Of a stretch of 64,000 nucleotides of DNA, positions 22,719 through 34,889 are shown in pieces. A program made the position numbers and the translations under genes. Numbering within the stretch: the stretch's first letter is position 1; the number at the start of each line of letters is the position of its first letter. The DNA comes from Cyrtodaria siliqua. Its lineage: Eukaryota > Mollusca > Bivalvia > Adapedonta > Hiatellidae. The notes under the pieces are model-generated. The model was not told the DNA's origin and did not search any database. It saw nothing but the letters and a program-made list of their open reading frames with translations. The stretch covers positions 124,001 to 188,000 of the forward strand of contig JAWPHD010000002.1 of assembly GCA_037043455.1 (NCBI GenBank), read 5' to 3'.

Positions 22719-23895
22719 ATCCATGTAAATAATCATGTAACATTTCATATCTGCCATGTAAATAATCATGTAACAATTCATATCTTCCATGTAAATAATC
22801 ATGTAACATTTCATATCTTCCATGTAAATAGTCATGTAACATTTCATATCTTCCAAGTGAATAATCATGTAACATTTCATATCTTCCATGTAAATAATCA
22901 TGTAACATTTCATATCTGCCATGTAAATAATCATGTAACATTTCATATCTTCCATGTAAATAATCATGTAACAATTCATATCTTCCATGTAAATAATCAT
23001 GTAACATTTCATATCTTCCATGTAAATAGTCATGTAACATTTCATATCTTCCATGTAAATAATCATTTAACATTTCATATCTGCCATGTAAATAATCATG
23101 TAACATTTCATATCTTCCATGTAAATAATCATGTAACAATTCATATCTTCCATGTAAATAATCATGTAACATTTCATATCTTCCATGTAAATAGTCATGT
23201 AACATTTCATATCTTCCATGTAAATAATCATGTAACATTTCATATCTGCCATGTAAATAATCATGTAACATTTCATATCTTCCATGTAAATAATCATTTA
23301 ACATTTCATATCTGCCATGTAAATAATCATGTAACATTTCATATCTTCCATGTAAATAATCATGTAACAATTCATATCTTCCATGTAAATAATCATGTAA
23401 CATTTCATATCTGTCATGTAAATAATCATGTAACAATTCATATCTTCCATGTAAATAATCATGTAACATTTCATATCTTCCATGTAAATAATCATGTAAC
23501 ATTTCATATCTTCCATGTAAATAGTCATGTAACATTTCATATCTGCCATGTAAATAATCATGTAACATTTCATATCTTCCATGTAAATAATCATGTAACA
23601 TTTCATATCTTCCATGTAAATAATCATGTAACATTTCATATCTTCCATGTAAATAGTCATGTAACATTTCATATCTTCCATGTAAATAATCATGTAACAT
23701 TTCATATCTTCCATGTAAATAATCATGTAACATTTCATATCTTCCATGTAAATAGTCATGTAACATTTCATATCTGCCATGTAAATAATCATGTAAATCA
23801 TGTAACATTTCATATCTGCCATGTAAATAATCATGTAACATTTCATATCTGCCATGTAAATAATCATGTAACATTTCATATCTTCCATGTAATTA
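22719..23895. repeat. 33-bp minisatellite, about 35 copies
   Basis: Unit CATTTCATATCTTCCATG plus TAAATAATCATGTAA. Variants are sparse (CTGCC for CTTCC, AATAG for AATAA, AACAATTC for AACATTTC) and recur in similar order, so blocks of units have been copied together. Three frames stay open: MLHDYLHGRYE and DMKCYMIIYME on the minus strand and NNHVTFHIFHV on the plus strand. There is no independent evidence that any is translated. Confidence 0.97.
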
Positions 23896-23920
23896 TTGAT
23901 ATTGTTAGGGATTTCTGCTG

Positions 23921-24248
23921 TTAAAGGGACACACAACAATCTTGATCTTTTAAAAACTCACGGCGTCTTGTTAGTTTTTCTTGTAACTTGCATTTGTTCA
24001 ATCATTAATATTAATTGTTAGAATAGTTCAAAGCAAATTGTTTTTACATATTAGACTTTTGATAATATTGCACCAATAATATATTTTAAAAATGTGTAGA
24101 ATAATGAAGGAACTAGAATTCTCTATTTTTTATTTAATTATATGCAAGCAGTTTTAAAGTCAAAAAAAAATATGATACAGGATTGATAAATCGCTGTACT
24201 AATTGTAGTGCCTGATATAAGACTCCAGATTGCCATGTGTCCCTTTAA
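23921..24248. mobile_element. TTAA-flanked MITE (AGGGACACA termini), complete
   Basis: TTAA (23921-23924) then AGGGACACACAACAATCTTG at the left; AGATTGCCATGTGTCCCT then TTAA (24245-24248) at the right. Terminal inverted repeats are about 20 bp and the element is about 320 bp, with no coding capacity. TTAA target duplication suggests the piggyBac superfamily; the source transposase is not in the window. Related copies are at 50634-51516 and 60805-63465. Confidence 0.85.
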
Positions 24249-24685
24249 AGAAAGTACATCAGGCTTTGTCCAGGTACATAAATGTTACAGATGTGTCATA
24301 TCATCAAAACATGGTGTAAGTAAGTCTAACATTTAGATTCACCCTATACTTTGGATGGAACAGGACATAAAATGCTTACATTAATCCTGGTTGTAATCTA
24401 GGATAGCAAGTATTACTGTGCAAATAAAATTTCCTTGTAAATATGGGTATTTTAGGCTTATTCATTATTGTTTATAAGTTTCAAGTCCCAGATGTACCTC
24501 CATCGATGTTATTAAATCTTGTTATAATAAATTTATAATTTATTAAAAATTGTCATGTTTTTTGCCCTTTTCCATTATAGGTCATTGGCATAGCTAGACA
24601 TAATGGGAAGCAAGCCTGAAAGGAAAAACAAAGCTTCATTTTAGAAACAGTATTTTGCAAGTTCTAGAATATTTTTCTGAGAGAT
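24249..24685. other. AT-rich spacer
   Basis: No gene, RNA or repeat recognised. Confidence 0.4.
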
Positions 24686-24687
24686 TC

Positions 24688-25140
24688 TTTTCAGCTCGCC
24701 TGAAGTGGTACCTAAGTGAGCTATTGTGACCGCCTTTTATCCGTCGTAACTGTCAATTCATCCGTCCATTAAATTTCGCTAAAACGACTCGCACAAACTG
24801 CTTGAACGGTTTTGACAAACTGCAAATGGATAATCCGTAGGACAGTGGGTTTTGTGTTAAAATCAGGTCATTGCAAATTACAAGATGACCACCATTACTA
24901 TAAATTCATCTCAAAACAACTGCACTGATTTCAACAGTTTTTGTGTTTCCTGCATAGCATGGCAGAGACTTAGGGATCACTTTGTCCGTCATCCATCGGT
25001 CCCTCACACCTTAACCTGCAACCTAACCTTGGCCATAACATGAAAAGTGTGAGGCCTGTGTTCATGAAACTTCAAACACATCTTCATCTTAACCCAAGCA
25101 ATGTTGTTACAAATGTCCAATATCTAGGACTCATTTTGGC
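24688..25140 (+). mobile_element. Truncated array-element relatives (AGCTCGCCTGAAG start)
   Basis: TTTTCAGCTCGCCTGAAGTG then CCTAAGTGAGC gives a 5' hairpin-like start followed by a CCGTCG/CCGTCC stretch and 'GACTCGCACAAACTGCTTGAACGG', in the style of the other families. From about 24955 a second fragment (CCTTAACCTGCAACCTAACC, GTTCATGAAACTTCAAACAC) resembles 27415-27560. Neither has a recognisable 3' end. Confidence 0.5.
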
Positions 25141-25322
25141 AGCAGAGCTTATGTTGTGGTGCGATGTCCGTCATCCGTCTGAACATTCATTCGTTCTTTC
25201 GATCATTTATTAAATTGTTTGGTTTATTTGATCGTACCTATATGTTCATTCGTTTGCTGTTTGTTCTTTCATTCATTTGTTCATTCGTTCGTTCATTCAT
25301 TCGATCATTTATTCATTTGTTT
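25141..25322. repeat. ATTC-rich simple repeat with a short family 2-like fragment
   Basis: CAGAGCTTATGTTGTGGTGC followed by a degenerate TTCATTCGTTC tract. The 91-codon plus-strand frame here is low-complexity. Confidence 0.7.
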
Positions 25323-25670
25323 GTTTTTAGCTCGACTGATCAAGGGTCAGCAGAGCTTATGCCGTGGTGCGTCGTCCGTCCGTCTTTAAAGGTTTTTTGT
25401 GTGGCTACTGCTCTGAAACTACTTTACAGATTTTCATGAAACTTCACAGGAATGTTGCTCTTGATGTCTAGTTGATCCTAGCAAAGATTCAGGTTGACCG
25501 AAAATTCAAGATGGCCACCACGGGTAAAAATAGATTTTAAAAATGTGATTTTGTGGCGACTGATTTTCAAAAAACGTAAGTGATATATGGAACCTTTACC
25601 AAAATGACTGGCACGAGATGTAGTTGGTCTTAACCAAAGTTCATTTTAATTGAATGTCTTTTTCTATATA
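25323..25670 (+). mobile_element. Array element, family 2, 5' end only
   Basis: TTTTTAGCTCGACTGATC-AAGGGTCAGCAGAGCTTATG, then the CCGTCC stretch, then one 320-bp-type unit (TGAAACTACTTTACAGATTT, TCAAGATGGCCACC). The sequence leaves the family after about 25670, so the copy is truncated or interrupted. Confidence 0.8.
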
Positions 25671-26319
25671 AGGGCTGTTCCAGAAATTATGACGTTCCAC
25701 CCACGGACGGCAAACATTTTTTTTTTTACATGGCTGGCCGTATTTTTAAACAATGGACATACACGGGTCGCCGTGTTTATATTATATTGAATTACATGGC
25801 TGGTTGTACAAAAAAAAAAGGTAGGCGAGTGTCAATGACCTAAAATTTTGGTATATAGGTGTCGGAGTGTCAACAAATATTGGTATATGGATCTAAAAAA
25901 TCCAATTCAGGAATAATTAATTGGGTCGGGTCAAGGTCGAAACAATTTAACGATAACATCCGAACGATATCGAAATTTAATGGATAAGTCTGTTTTCCGG
26001 GGTCGACCAAATTTCCGGCCCGTCCACAGAATTTACGGTATTTCCGTAACGGCATGGTTGCCGCAAAGAAAGGGAATGTAATTTACACACAGCGAGACAT
26101 AGAAAGATGGTATATGTGTTATATAAGCATGCTCTAACTTCTATTCGGCCCCATTCCCAATGCAAAATATAGGTATTTTTTCCCAATTTCAGAAAAAAAG
26201 ATAATACCCAATTCAGTTTTTCTACCGACATCTCCAAGCTTAGAAATCCCGTAAAGTACCTAATTTTGGCAGAAATAAATACACACAACCCAGAACTAAA
26301 TAATAAAACAAACTTTTGT
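25671..26319. other. Spacer without recognised genes
   Basis: CATGGCTGG occurs twice (25730 and 25796) around a poly-T/poly-A pair. The minus-strand 103-codon frame (25977-26288) shows no domain. Confidence 0.35.
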
Positions 26320-26430
26320 TTTTAGCTCTACTGGCCAAAGGCCAGTCAAGCTTATGCGATCACTTTTCGTCTGTCTGTCCGTCTGTCTGTTAGCAATTTT
26401 ATAAAATCGACATCTCCTCTGAAATATTAT
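26318..26430 (+). mobile_element. Array element, family 1, 5' end only
   Basis: TTTTTAGCTCTACTGGCC then AAAGGCCAGTCAAGCTTATG, with the hairpin CTGGCC-AAA-GGCCAG, then TCTGTCTGTCCGTCTGTCTG. Family similarity is lost at about 26430. Confidence 0.8.
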
Positions 26431-28689
26431 TTATTATCTTGTTTTAATATTTATTACAATAATTTACATATTCTAGATCTGTTTGTTTATACCACAACTC
26501 ATTAAAAAGCACAATTTATAATTTAATAGATAACTTGGACAATCCTTGTCATTTTTCTGGCTCTTAATGTTTAAGAAGGAATTTAATTTTGTGCAATTCA
26601 CAACATTGAATACTAAGTGACTTTCGCGAGTAGACACTAACTAAACTTTGTGTTGCGGAATGATAGATTTGTTAGATTTTTTAAATATTTTTTAAATAAT
26701 TCTATTGATTAAAAAGATCTTTATCAGTTCTATAGTTTTTATCTCGCCTTTTCGACCTAAATGACTTGAAACAACATATATACAAACAAACAAACAGGTA
26801 TATATGGAATGATAAAAAAACCCATAAAAAAGCACACACGGGGATGCTAACACAAATTCATAATTTTGATAGAGCATCATCAAAAAAACTGACCAATAAG
26901 ACATACCAAATACTTTCTGGTAGGTGACAAACTCTGTCTTTATCCTTGATGTTCAACCAAGTTTACTGTTAAAATTAAGGTATCTACAGTGTGATTCCTT
27001 TAAAGCCCTGCATATTTCATGCACATTCATGCAAATTGATTCAACATATGTATCTTTTAAAATCAAAATCTTGAAAATTATCGTCTTTTTACTCTGCCAA
27101 AGATTTTTATTTTACTATAGAACCTAAGGATAAAAACCGAGTAACACAAATTTTATCACCTACTGAAAATAAGATAAAATCTCAACATCTCTGCAATGAA
27201 AAATTATGAATACTTTTTCTTTTTCCATTGTTCTTGTACAGCATGCATGAAGACTGGTTAAAAAAATGTCAACAGAGTGAAAGTACATTTTACATATAGT
27301 GGTGAACAAAGAAGTGAAAGTGAGATTGTAAATTACATTCATATGAACCATGTTGATGCACATAAAACACCAATTAGGCGGCGCGCTTATCATTATTCGT
27401 CAGCTATAGCCCATCACCCCTGAACCTGCAACCTAACCTTTGCCATTTTGACTTATGTTCATGAAACTTCACGTACATCTTCATCTTACCCCAGGGAATG
27501 TTGATACACATGTCCAATAACTGACTTCCATTTCAGAAGATAGATGCCCCTTTTCATAACAAGCTCATAACTGCCCATAACTTTAAAAGCAGACTGCATT
27601 TGAAATCAACTTGTCCAAAATTTTACTAACTTCAACACTAATGTTTGTTCGAAGTAATTACAATTTGCTATTTTCCATGCTAGATAAATTGTTTAACGAA
27701 AACTAGTTTTCGGATCAGTTATAGCTTTATTCAGGCTTTTGAGGAGCAGTAAGTCTGTTCAGATTCATAATTTTGCCATTTTTAGAGACACCAAATTCAA
27801 AACGTGATCATTGAGACATTATGGATGTTTATGACAATATTTCAAAACAATTCTATTAATATGTTGTTTTGAGTAAGGGGGCCCCTTTGTATTGTTAAAA
27901 CACCGATTAAAATATTGCTAGACTGCATCTTCTCCCTTCACAGTTTGCACTCGCTGAACAAGTGAATTTACTGATGACCAGGTGTTTAATTATGAATTGC
28001 CGATACTTAGCATTCGTTCTTTCAAAATCACTGACAATGTTTACAAACTCCTCCTATGCCTACTGTTGATGAGCAAATACATCGCGATATATCAGTTATT
28101 CAATCAAGAAAGTTTGACAAGCATATACACTCGTATAAATAATCGGTCTGTAATTACAGAACACAAAATTTCTGTGTATAATTCACATACCCAGCTGATC
28201 TTCACTATTCATTACGATCGAGTACAGAGAAAACAAAAACAATTTTTTTCAATTTACGCATCAGTGATTTATGCGGCGCGTGCCTGTGTGGACTGTCGAG
28301 TAAACCTGTAATAAATGTCACTCTTTATTTTTGACTGGCAGGTATTCAAGCTTGTCTATAAAAGAAACAAAAGACAATGTGATATGTAATAAATGGTCCC
28401 AGATTTATTTGTGTACATCTATGGTACAGATTTTCGGCATACGGTTTCATTTTCGCAAGTCCGCGGGCTATCGATGATTTAATTTTTCGGCGACTCGTCC
28501 AAACTTTTGGGCGTAATTTATGGCTATACATCCGTTAGTGGAAAGGCTGTATTATAATAATAATAAGCGTCTAGTCTAGATTTGGCAGGACACCAGACTG
28601 TTATTGGGAAAGTATCCGTTATCTTCTTTTTACTATATCGGTGATGTCAACCAATTTATGAGTTTGTAGTAGAAGATCTTGCATGAGTA
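26431..28689. other. Spacer; one dispersed-repeat fragment
   Basis: A fragment at 27415-27560 (CCTGAACCTGCAACCTAACC, CATGAAACTTCACGTACATC) matches 25010-25135. The plus-strand 109-codon frame at 27982-28311 begins with ATG and ends in TAA, but shows no domain, and codon content gives no support. No other gene seen. Confidence 0.35.
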
Positions 28690-28802
28690 CTCATTCATTA
28701 TTGAATTTATTAAACGAGTTGGCAAAATGATATAATGCGAGGCTCTTTCCGAGCATTATATCATTTTTGCTAACAAGTTGAATAAATTCAATAATGAATG
28801 AG
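28690..28802. repeat. 113-bp near-perfect palindrome
   Basis: The left arm starts CTCATTCATTATTGAATTTA and contains AAAATGATATAATGC. The right arm is its inverted copy and ends AAATTCAATAATGAATGAG. The stem is about 50 bp with few mismatches, around a short centre near GAGGCTCTTTCCGAG. Flanking inverted motifs ATCACATAACTC (about 28819) and AAGTTATGTGA (about 29018) suggest it may be part of a larger foldback element. Confidence 0.88.
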
Positions 28803-29194
28803 AACGAATGTTAGATTCTATTTATCACATAACTCACATATCGACTTTTATTGCATTTTGCCTGTCGCTTTAACACGTAAAACCGACAAAAAACGTGTGA
28901 ATTGGATCATAATCATTACTTTTTTTTTTTACCGCACTTACTAGGCTTATTAGCATACTTATATAACTAGGGGTATATTGAAAATATAGAACGGTGTTAT
29001 TCCACTCCCACATCGTAAGTTATGTGACAAAAACTGTTATCAGATGAAATACAAATTCAGACAAAGAATATACTAGTAAATTTTATGAAGAAAAAACTTT
29101 TGGGGCCAGATATTTTACTAATGTCCAATTGAGCATGTTGCTAAAACATTTCACTTGCCCAAAACAACTTTTAACTTGTCCCAGGCATCGGGCA
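28803..29194. other. AT-rich spacer after the palindrome
   Basis: No gene seen; possible outer arms of the foldback element as noted for the palindrome. Confidence 0.35.
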
Positions 29195-29720
29195 ACCGAC
29201 ATACATAGAAGACTGTTGTTAAATATGTCAAATAGACTCCTAACTTTTCATTTTGCAAAGTTGTGTCCCTCTTCATAAAACTTTAACCTGCAACCTAATG
29301 ACAAACTATTGACTTTATACAGTTCTTCCTTATCAGATATTAAAATGCCAAAACACATGTCCAATAACTCTGAATTTCCATGTCCTCCTGCAATTATTTT
29401 CGATCAAGATATAATATTATGTGGTTTAATATCGTACGTAGTTTGCTATTGTTGAAATGTATACATTTATTCCAGCACCTCTCCAAATTTGTCAGAACCA
29501 TTGAGTAGGGTTCTGTTGATAATCAGTTTGACTTGCATAACAGTGATCTCATATTTCATACTTCTATAGACGGATCCCTATAAAAGCATAAAGATTGAGG
29601 TCACTAAGAAGCAGATCAAATTGTGTGTCAGAAGTACCACAGTCAATTGTTGTGATAATTTTGGAATGAGAAGTGATGGAATAAGGCCAAATTTCTTCAA
29701 TAATAGCAAGCAAACGCCCT
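29195..29720 (+). repeat. Dispersed repeat, copy B (partner at 14945-15480)
   Basis: Same order of blocks as copy A, with scattered substitutions and small indels. It runs directly into a family 5 array element. Confidence 0.75.
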
Positions 29721-29734
29721 AAACCTGACTTTTT

Positions 29735-30210
29735 ATGTTTTATGCCACCTCCGTCTGTCCAAAATCGCGTCGCAGCCATTCCTCGGAAACTACTTAAGGA
29801 CACAAATGTTCGTCATAATAAGGTGTGCAAGAATCATGATCGTATCTCAAAGATCTTGGTCACACTTGGAGGTCAAAGGTAAAAAATCGTGAAAAAACGT
29901 CTCGGCCATTACTTGTAAACTACTGAAGGCAGTTACATCAAACTTCACACAAATGTTCATCGGAATGAGAAAGTGCGCAAGAATCATGTCAGTGCCTCAA
30001 AGGGCAAGGTCACAGTCGGAGGTCAAAAGTAAAAAAGATGTCTCGGTCATTACTTAAAAACTACTGAAGGGAGTTGTGTCAAACTTCACACAAATGTTCA
30101 TCAGAATGAGAGTCTTGTGCAAGAATCATGTCGGTGCCTAAGAGGTCAAGTCAAAGTTATGCAGTTGTTTTGCAGTGGGGGGCATCAGTGTCCCATGGAC
30201 ACATTTGTTG
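29735..30210 (+). mobile_element. Short array element, family 5 (ATGCCACC ends)
   Basis: The 5' side is TTTTATGCCACCTCCGTCTG. About 2.5 units follow, marked by TGTTCGTCATAATAAGGTGT/TGTTCATCGGAATGAGAAAG and GGTCACACTTGGAGGTCAAA. The 3' side is GGGGGGCATCAG, then the hairpin TGTCCCATGGACA (30189-30201), then CATTTGTTGTTC. The order motif, array, inverted motif, hairpin, TTGTT is the same as in families 1 and 2. Confidence 0.65.
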
Positions 30211-30221
30211 TTCTACATACT

Positions 30222-30289
30222 TTTTTGTTAGCTCTACTGATCAAAGATGGTAGGTGCGGCGTCCATCTGGCTGTCTGTCCGTTGTCTTT
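30222..30289 (+). mobile_element. Array element, family 2, 5' fragment
   Basis: TTAGCTCTACTGATCAAAGA followed by GGTGCGGCGTCCATCTGGCT and CTGTCCGTTGTC. It is cut by the next element, which starts at 30287 within a T run. Confidence 0.7.
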
Positions 30290-31019
30290 TTAGCTCTACT
30301 GGCCAAGGGCCAGCAGAGCTTATGGGATGGTGTGTTGTCCGTCTTCCATCGTCCGTCGTCCGTTAACTTTTCTTCAAACGACTTCTCCTCAGAAACTGCT
30401 TGGCTAATTTTGGCTAATTTTGACCAAACTTCACATGGTAGATCCTTAGATGAATGCTTTTTAGATTTGTTAAAATGAGGTTTTGCATGTTTTTCATATA
30501 GACATGTAGGAAACAACTTTAAAAAATCTTCTTCTCTGAAACCACAAGGCACAGAGCTCTCATGTATTACATGTAGCATCAGCTTATGGTCCTCTACTAA
30601 GTTTGTTCAAATGGTGACCCTGGGGTCAAATTTGTCCCCGCCCTGGGGGTCACAATTTAACATAGACTTATATAGGATTTTTTTTTTAAAAATCTTCTAC
30701 TCGGAAACTACAACAGCCAGAGGTTTGATATTTTGCATTTACTATAAGCTTATGGTCCTTTACCAAGTTTGTTCAAATGGTGACCCTTGGGTCACATTTG
30801 GCCCCGCCCCAAGGGTCACATTTGGCCACGCCCCAAGGGTCACATGTTTTACATAGACATGTATAGGGAATTCTTCAAACGACTTCTCCTCAGAAACCGC
30901 TTGGCTAATTTTGACCAAACTTCAAATGAATGATCCTTAGATGAATGCTTTTTAGATTTCTTAAAATTAGGTCAGCGCTACATCCAAGATGGCTGCCATT
31001 ACCATATATAGTCGAAACC

Positions 31020-31574
31020 TTAAAGGGAATGTAGCGCCACAGCCAAACAAACTATATTACTGAGAGTTCTGAAAAACTTGGAAAAAGGTGAAAGAATTAT
31101 CAAAATCGGATGATAAACAAAAAAGATACGACCATTTAAAGGTTGTTCTAAAACAAATATGGGAGCCGCCATTTTTAGAACTATGGACGTCATAGTTCCA
31201 TATTAGCATATATGGAATATTGATAAATATCATTTAAAACGAAGAAAATCACTGCAAATGTATGATTTATTTTTTACTGGTGATATAAATCATTATTGCC
31301 ATTAAGTATTGCATATTTTTCATACAGTTTCTGTCATTTTTTCCCTATAAATCAGTTAATTTTCATATTTATAAATATTCCATATATGGTCATTTAGAAC
31401 CGTGATGTCATAGTTCTCAAAATGGCCGCTTCCATAACCGTTTTAACAGAAACTTCAAATGATCATATCTTCTTTGTTTATCATCCGATTTTGATAATTC
31501 TTTCACCCTTATTCAAGTATTTCAGAACTCTCAATAATAAAGATGGTTTGGCTGTGGCGCTACATTCCCTTTAA
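31020..31574. mobile_element. 555-bp palindromic TTAA MITE (AGGGAATGTAGCGCC termini)
   Basis: Flanked by TTAA at 31020-31023 and 31571-31574. The left end reads AGGGAATGTAGCGCCACAGC and the right end is its inverted form. Pairing continues for about 200 bp (ATTATCAAAATCGGATGAT on one arm, ATCATCCGATTTTGATAAT on the other). It would fold almost completely. No coding capacity. It interrupts the array of the family 1 element. Confidence 0.9.
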
Positions 31575-32704
31575 AAAATCTTCTCCAGAACCGCTGGACA
31601 GATTTCAACAGTTTTTCTTTTAAAATGATCGCCAACGCCTAGACTATCAAGTTTGTTCAAAAAAAGTCCCCGGGGTCAAAAATGGCTGTGCCCCGGGGTC
31701 CAAAGTTTGTATATTGAGGTTTTGCATGTTTTTCATATAGACATATAGGAAAAAACTTTAAAAAATCTTCTTCTCGGAAACTACAAGAGCCAGAGGTTTG
31801 ATATTTGACATTTATTATAAGCTTATGGTCCTTTACCAAGTTTGTTCAAATGGTGACCCTGGGGTCACATTTGGCCCCGCCCCTAGTGTCACATGTTTTA
31901 CATAGACATGTATAGGGAAAAACTTAAAAAATCTTCTTCTCTGAAACTGCAAGAGCCAGAGGTTTAATATTTTGCTGTTGCTATAAGCTTATGGTCCTTT
32001 ACCAATTTTGTTCAAGTGGTGACCCTGGGGTCACATCTGGCCCCACCCCGGGGGTCACAGTTTTACATAGGCTTGTATAGGGAAAAACTGAAACAAATCT
32101 TCTTCTCTGGAACCACATGGCACAGAGCTCTCATGTATTATATGTAGAATCAGCTTATGGTCCTCTACTAAGTTTGTTCAAATGGTGACTCTGGGGTCAA
32201 ATTTGTCCCCGCCCCGAGGGTCACAGTTTTACATAGACTTGTATAGGATTTTTTAAAAAAAAATCTTCTTCTCGGAAACTGCAACAGCCAGAGGTTTGAT
32301 ATTTTACATTTATTATAAGCTTATGGTCCTTTACCAAGTTTGTTCAAATGGTGACCCTCCGGTCACATTTGGCCCCGCCCCAAGGGTCACATGTTTTACA
32401 TAGACATGTATAGGGAAAAAGTTAAAAAATCTTCTCCGAAACTGCAAGAGCCAGAGATTTAATATTTTACATTTATTATAAGGTTATGGTCCTTTACCAA
32501 GTTTGTTCAAATGGTGACCCTGGGGTCACATTTGGCCCCGCCCCAAGGCTCACATGTTTTACATAGACATGTACAGTGAAAAACTTAAAAAATCTTCTTC
32601 TCTGAAACTGCAAGAGCCAGAGGTTTAATATTTTGCTGTTGCTATAAGCTTATAGTCCTTTACCAATCTGGCCCCACCCAGGGGTCACAGTTTTACATCA
32701 ATGC

Positions 32705-32857
32705 TTGTTTTAAATTTTTCAATTTCTTTAATTTGTATTTTTTTTTTGATTTTTTTTTTTTTTTGATTTTTTTTATAAATATTTTTTATTTATATTTTTT
32801 TGATTTTTGATTTTTTTTGAATTTTTTTTGAATTTTTTTTTTTGATTTTTTATTATC
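32705..32857. repeat. T-rich low-complexity tract
   Basis: Long T runs broken by GA, A and short AT stretches (TTTTTTGATTTTT pattern). Confidence 0.95.
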
Positions 32858-33036
32858 TCTACTGGCCAACTTGGAAAACCAGCAAGATCGGACCAGTAAT
32901 GGCGGAGTTATGGCTCTTGATATAGTTAAAAATGCTATATTTTGCCTCTTTAAGACGATAGTCACTCGCTTCATTGATGTCATAAGAGCCATATTAGCCA
33001 GTAGAGCGTCCACAGGCCCTCTTGGGCCTCTTGTTA

Positions 33037-34860
33037 CTAATTGTAATAATTTAATCAAACTTTAATATTAATCAAAGTACCGAAGGTACTGAGAGCATGG
33101 TGAACTATGATTTGTTCATCCATGTAATGGAAGGTTTCTTTCCAATCACGCATGACATGGATGGACTGAAAATGTGTCAACTCTTCTTAATAATACATCA
33201 TTGCATGTAATAATACATCAATGCATTGTTTAATGTATCTGAAACTAAGACGATTAAAACAAGATAAGGTAAGGTATATACAGGAATAAAGAAGGGAACG
33301 AAAGGAATGATAATAATCTTCGAAACGCTTCATCATCTTCACAGGTGTTAAAGTGTATCAAAAAACATCACCAGTCATCACCTATCAAAGTTTGAGTCAT
33401 TAGAAATGAATATAGCGTCAAAAATGTCAAGACAGCTAATTTTGCCAATTCAAGTTGAGGTAATTCATAGACCCTTTGACCAACATAGCTGGATTAAAAT
33501 AGGAAACAACCTTACATTGATATCGACCTACTATGCAAGTATGATTAAAATCAAATAAACACGAGCGTAGTCAGTAGTCAGAGTGTAGCTGAAAGACAGC
33601 CATATCCCACGCTGCACAAAGATTTATAATATACAAATTTAAACATGGAATGTCAATGTAAAATGACAAATTCTCCCTGAAGCTTCCGTGTTCCAAAAAA
33701 AGTGACCTTCAGGATACCATTGTAGTTCATTCTCACAACTCGGGGAGTACCACTGTTCTCGGGATACCGTTGTGATTTAATCTCACAACTCGGAGTGAAC
33801 ATGATGTTCATACACAATTATTTCGTTGTTATATTTTTCAACCATGTATGTGAACGCTACTGAGAATTTCACGATTCATATCACTAATTGTATTTTTTAC
33901 GTGGATATTTTTTAAGTCTGCAAATCGTTTGTTAACAATAATCACCAAAGTCACGGTAAATTTCGTTTACTATATGGTGTTCTGAAACTTTAGACATTAA
34001 CAAAATGGTTCTAGCTTCACATTTTGATTGATAGTGTCTTATATCGTGAACTGATACAATTTTATAATTTAAGCCGTTTCTAGAAAAATTCTGATGTACC
34101 CCTTTTAAGACCATTGGGCATGAATTAAACAAACTTTTTTGCATAAAAAAAATATAATTAGAATAAAAAAAATTGGGTTCTCGGGATTTATACCCAGTCA
34201 GATCTTGTTGATTTGCATTCGGTATCGCCGACACGATCGGCACACGTATTCAGGATTATTTTACGACCGAAACAGTTATTTTAACTTCATAGCAAGGGAG
34301 GTAACGACTTCAGAATATTACACAGCGTACTTCAAAATAAGCTGAAATCTTATTCCGGAGAATAGGCAGCAACAACTTTTTACAAAGGATAGTAGCTTAT
34401 GCGATAGCCAAAAATTCCCATGGATATACAGGTACCCTGGATTTGAAACTCCCTATACGCCCCTTGTTAATTCCCGATTTATCCGCCGAATGGCCAATAA
34501 GTTGGTTCTGTCGCAATTCCAAAATCCATTAGATTTTATGCTTTTAAACCAAACAGTTTACATAAATTGTTTCATTCATAAAAGTATGCATTTAATTAAT
34601 TGTAACGAGCTGTTTTCCATCGCTAAATGTCTGCAAATTTACTTTCGCCGTAGGCCTACATTCGCGAAGACTGATGACGTTATATTCAGCATACGATTTT
34701 CTCCATTTTAAAAAGGAATTGATGCGTTCGTGTTTCGTGGAATAATATATATCTACTTATTAACTTGTTTACATGCATGACATATGATTAGTGTACACTC
34801 CAAAATACTTACGGATGTTGTTTTTTCTGCTTTCGCGGTCAAGCAGTAGATATGTCCTAA
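33037..34860. other. Spacer without recognised genes
   Basis: Two similar short blocks about 60 bp apart (CAGGATACCATTGTAGTTCA and CGGGATACCGTTGTGATTTA, near 33711-33790). Small frames at 33932-34243 (minus) and 34139-34711 (plus) have no visible domain. No RNA gene recognised. Confidence 0.35.
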
Positions 34861-34889
34861 AACACAAATGTTTTCCATAGGGTATGTTA

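Larger units (their letters stand above)
30287..33036 (+). mobile_element. Array element, family 1, complete (2.75 kb), split by a MITE
   Basis: The 5' end is TTTTTAGCTCTACTGGCC with the hairpin CTGGCC-AAGG-GCCAG. The 3' end is GCCAGTAGAGC (32997-33007), the exact inverted copy of GCTCTACTGGC, then the hairpin AGGCCCTCTTGGGCCT (33014-33029) and CTTGTT. The interior holds about seven units of about 166 bp, marked by TTTGTTCAAATGGTGACCC at roughly 30602, 30768, 31838, 32007, 32173, 32338 and 32503. A T-rich low-complexity tract (32705-32855) separates the array from the last diverged unit. It has no transposase. Confidence 0.8.

Noticed and set aside
22711..23924. 355-387-codon frames over the 33-bp array
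   Set aside because: Same reason: three frames on two strands are open together and there is no domain or start context.
27982..28311. 109-codon plus-strand frame as a host gene
   Set aside because: No domain, signal peptide or splice sites recognised, and the length is not unusual for open sequence of this size. Kept only as a remark.
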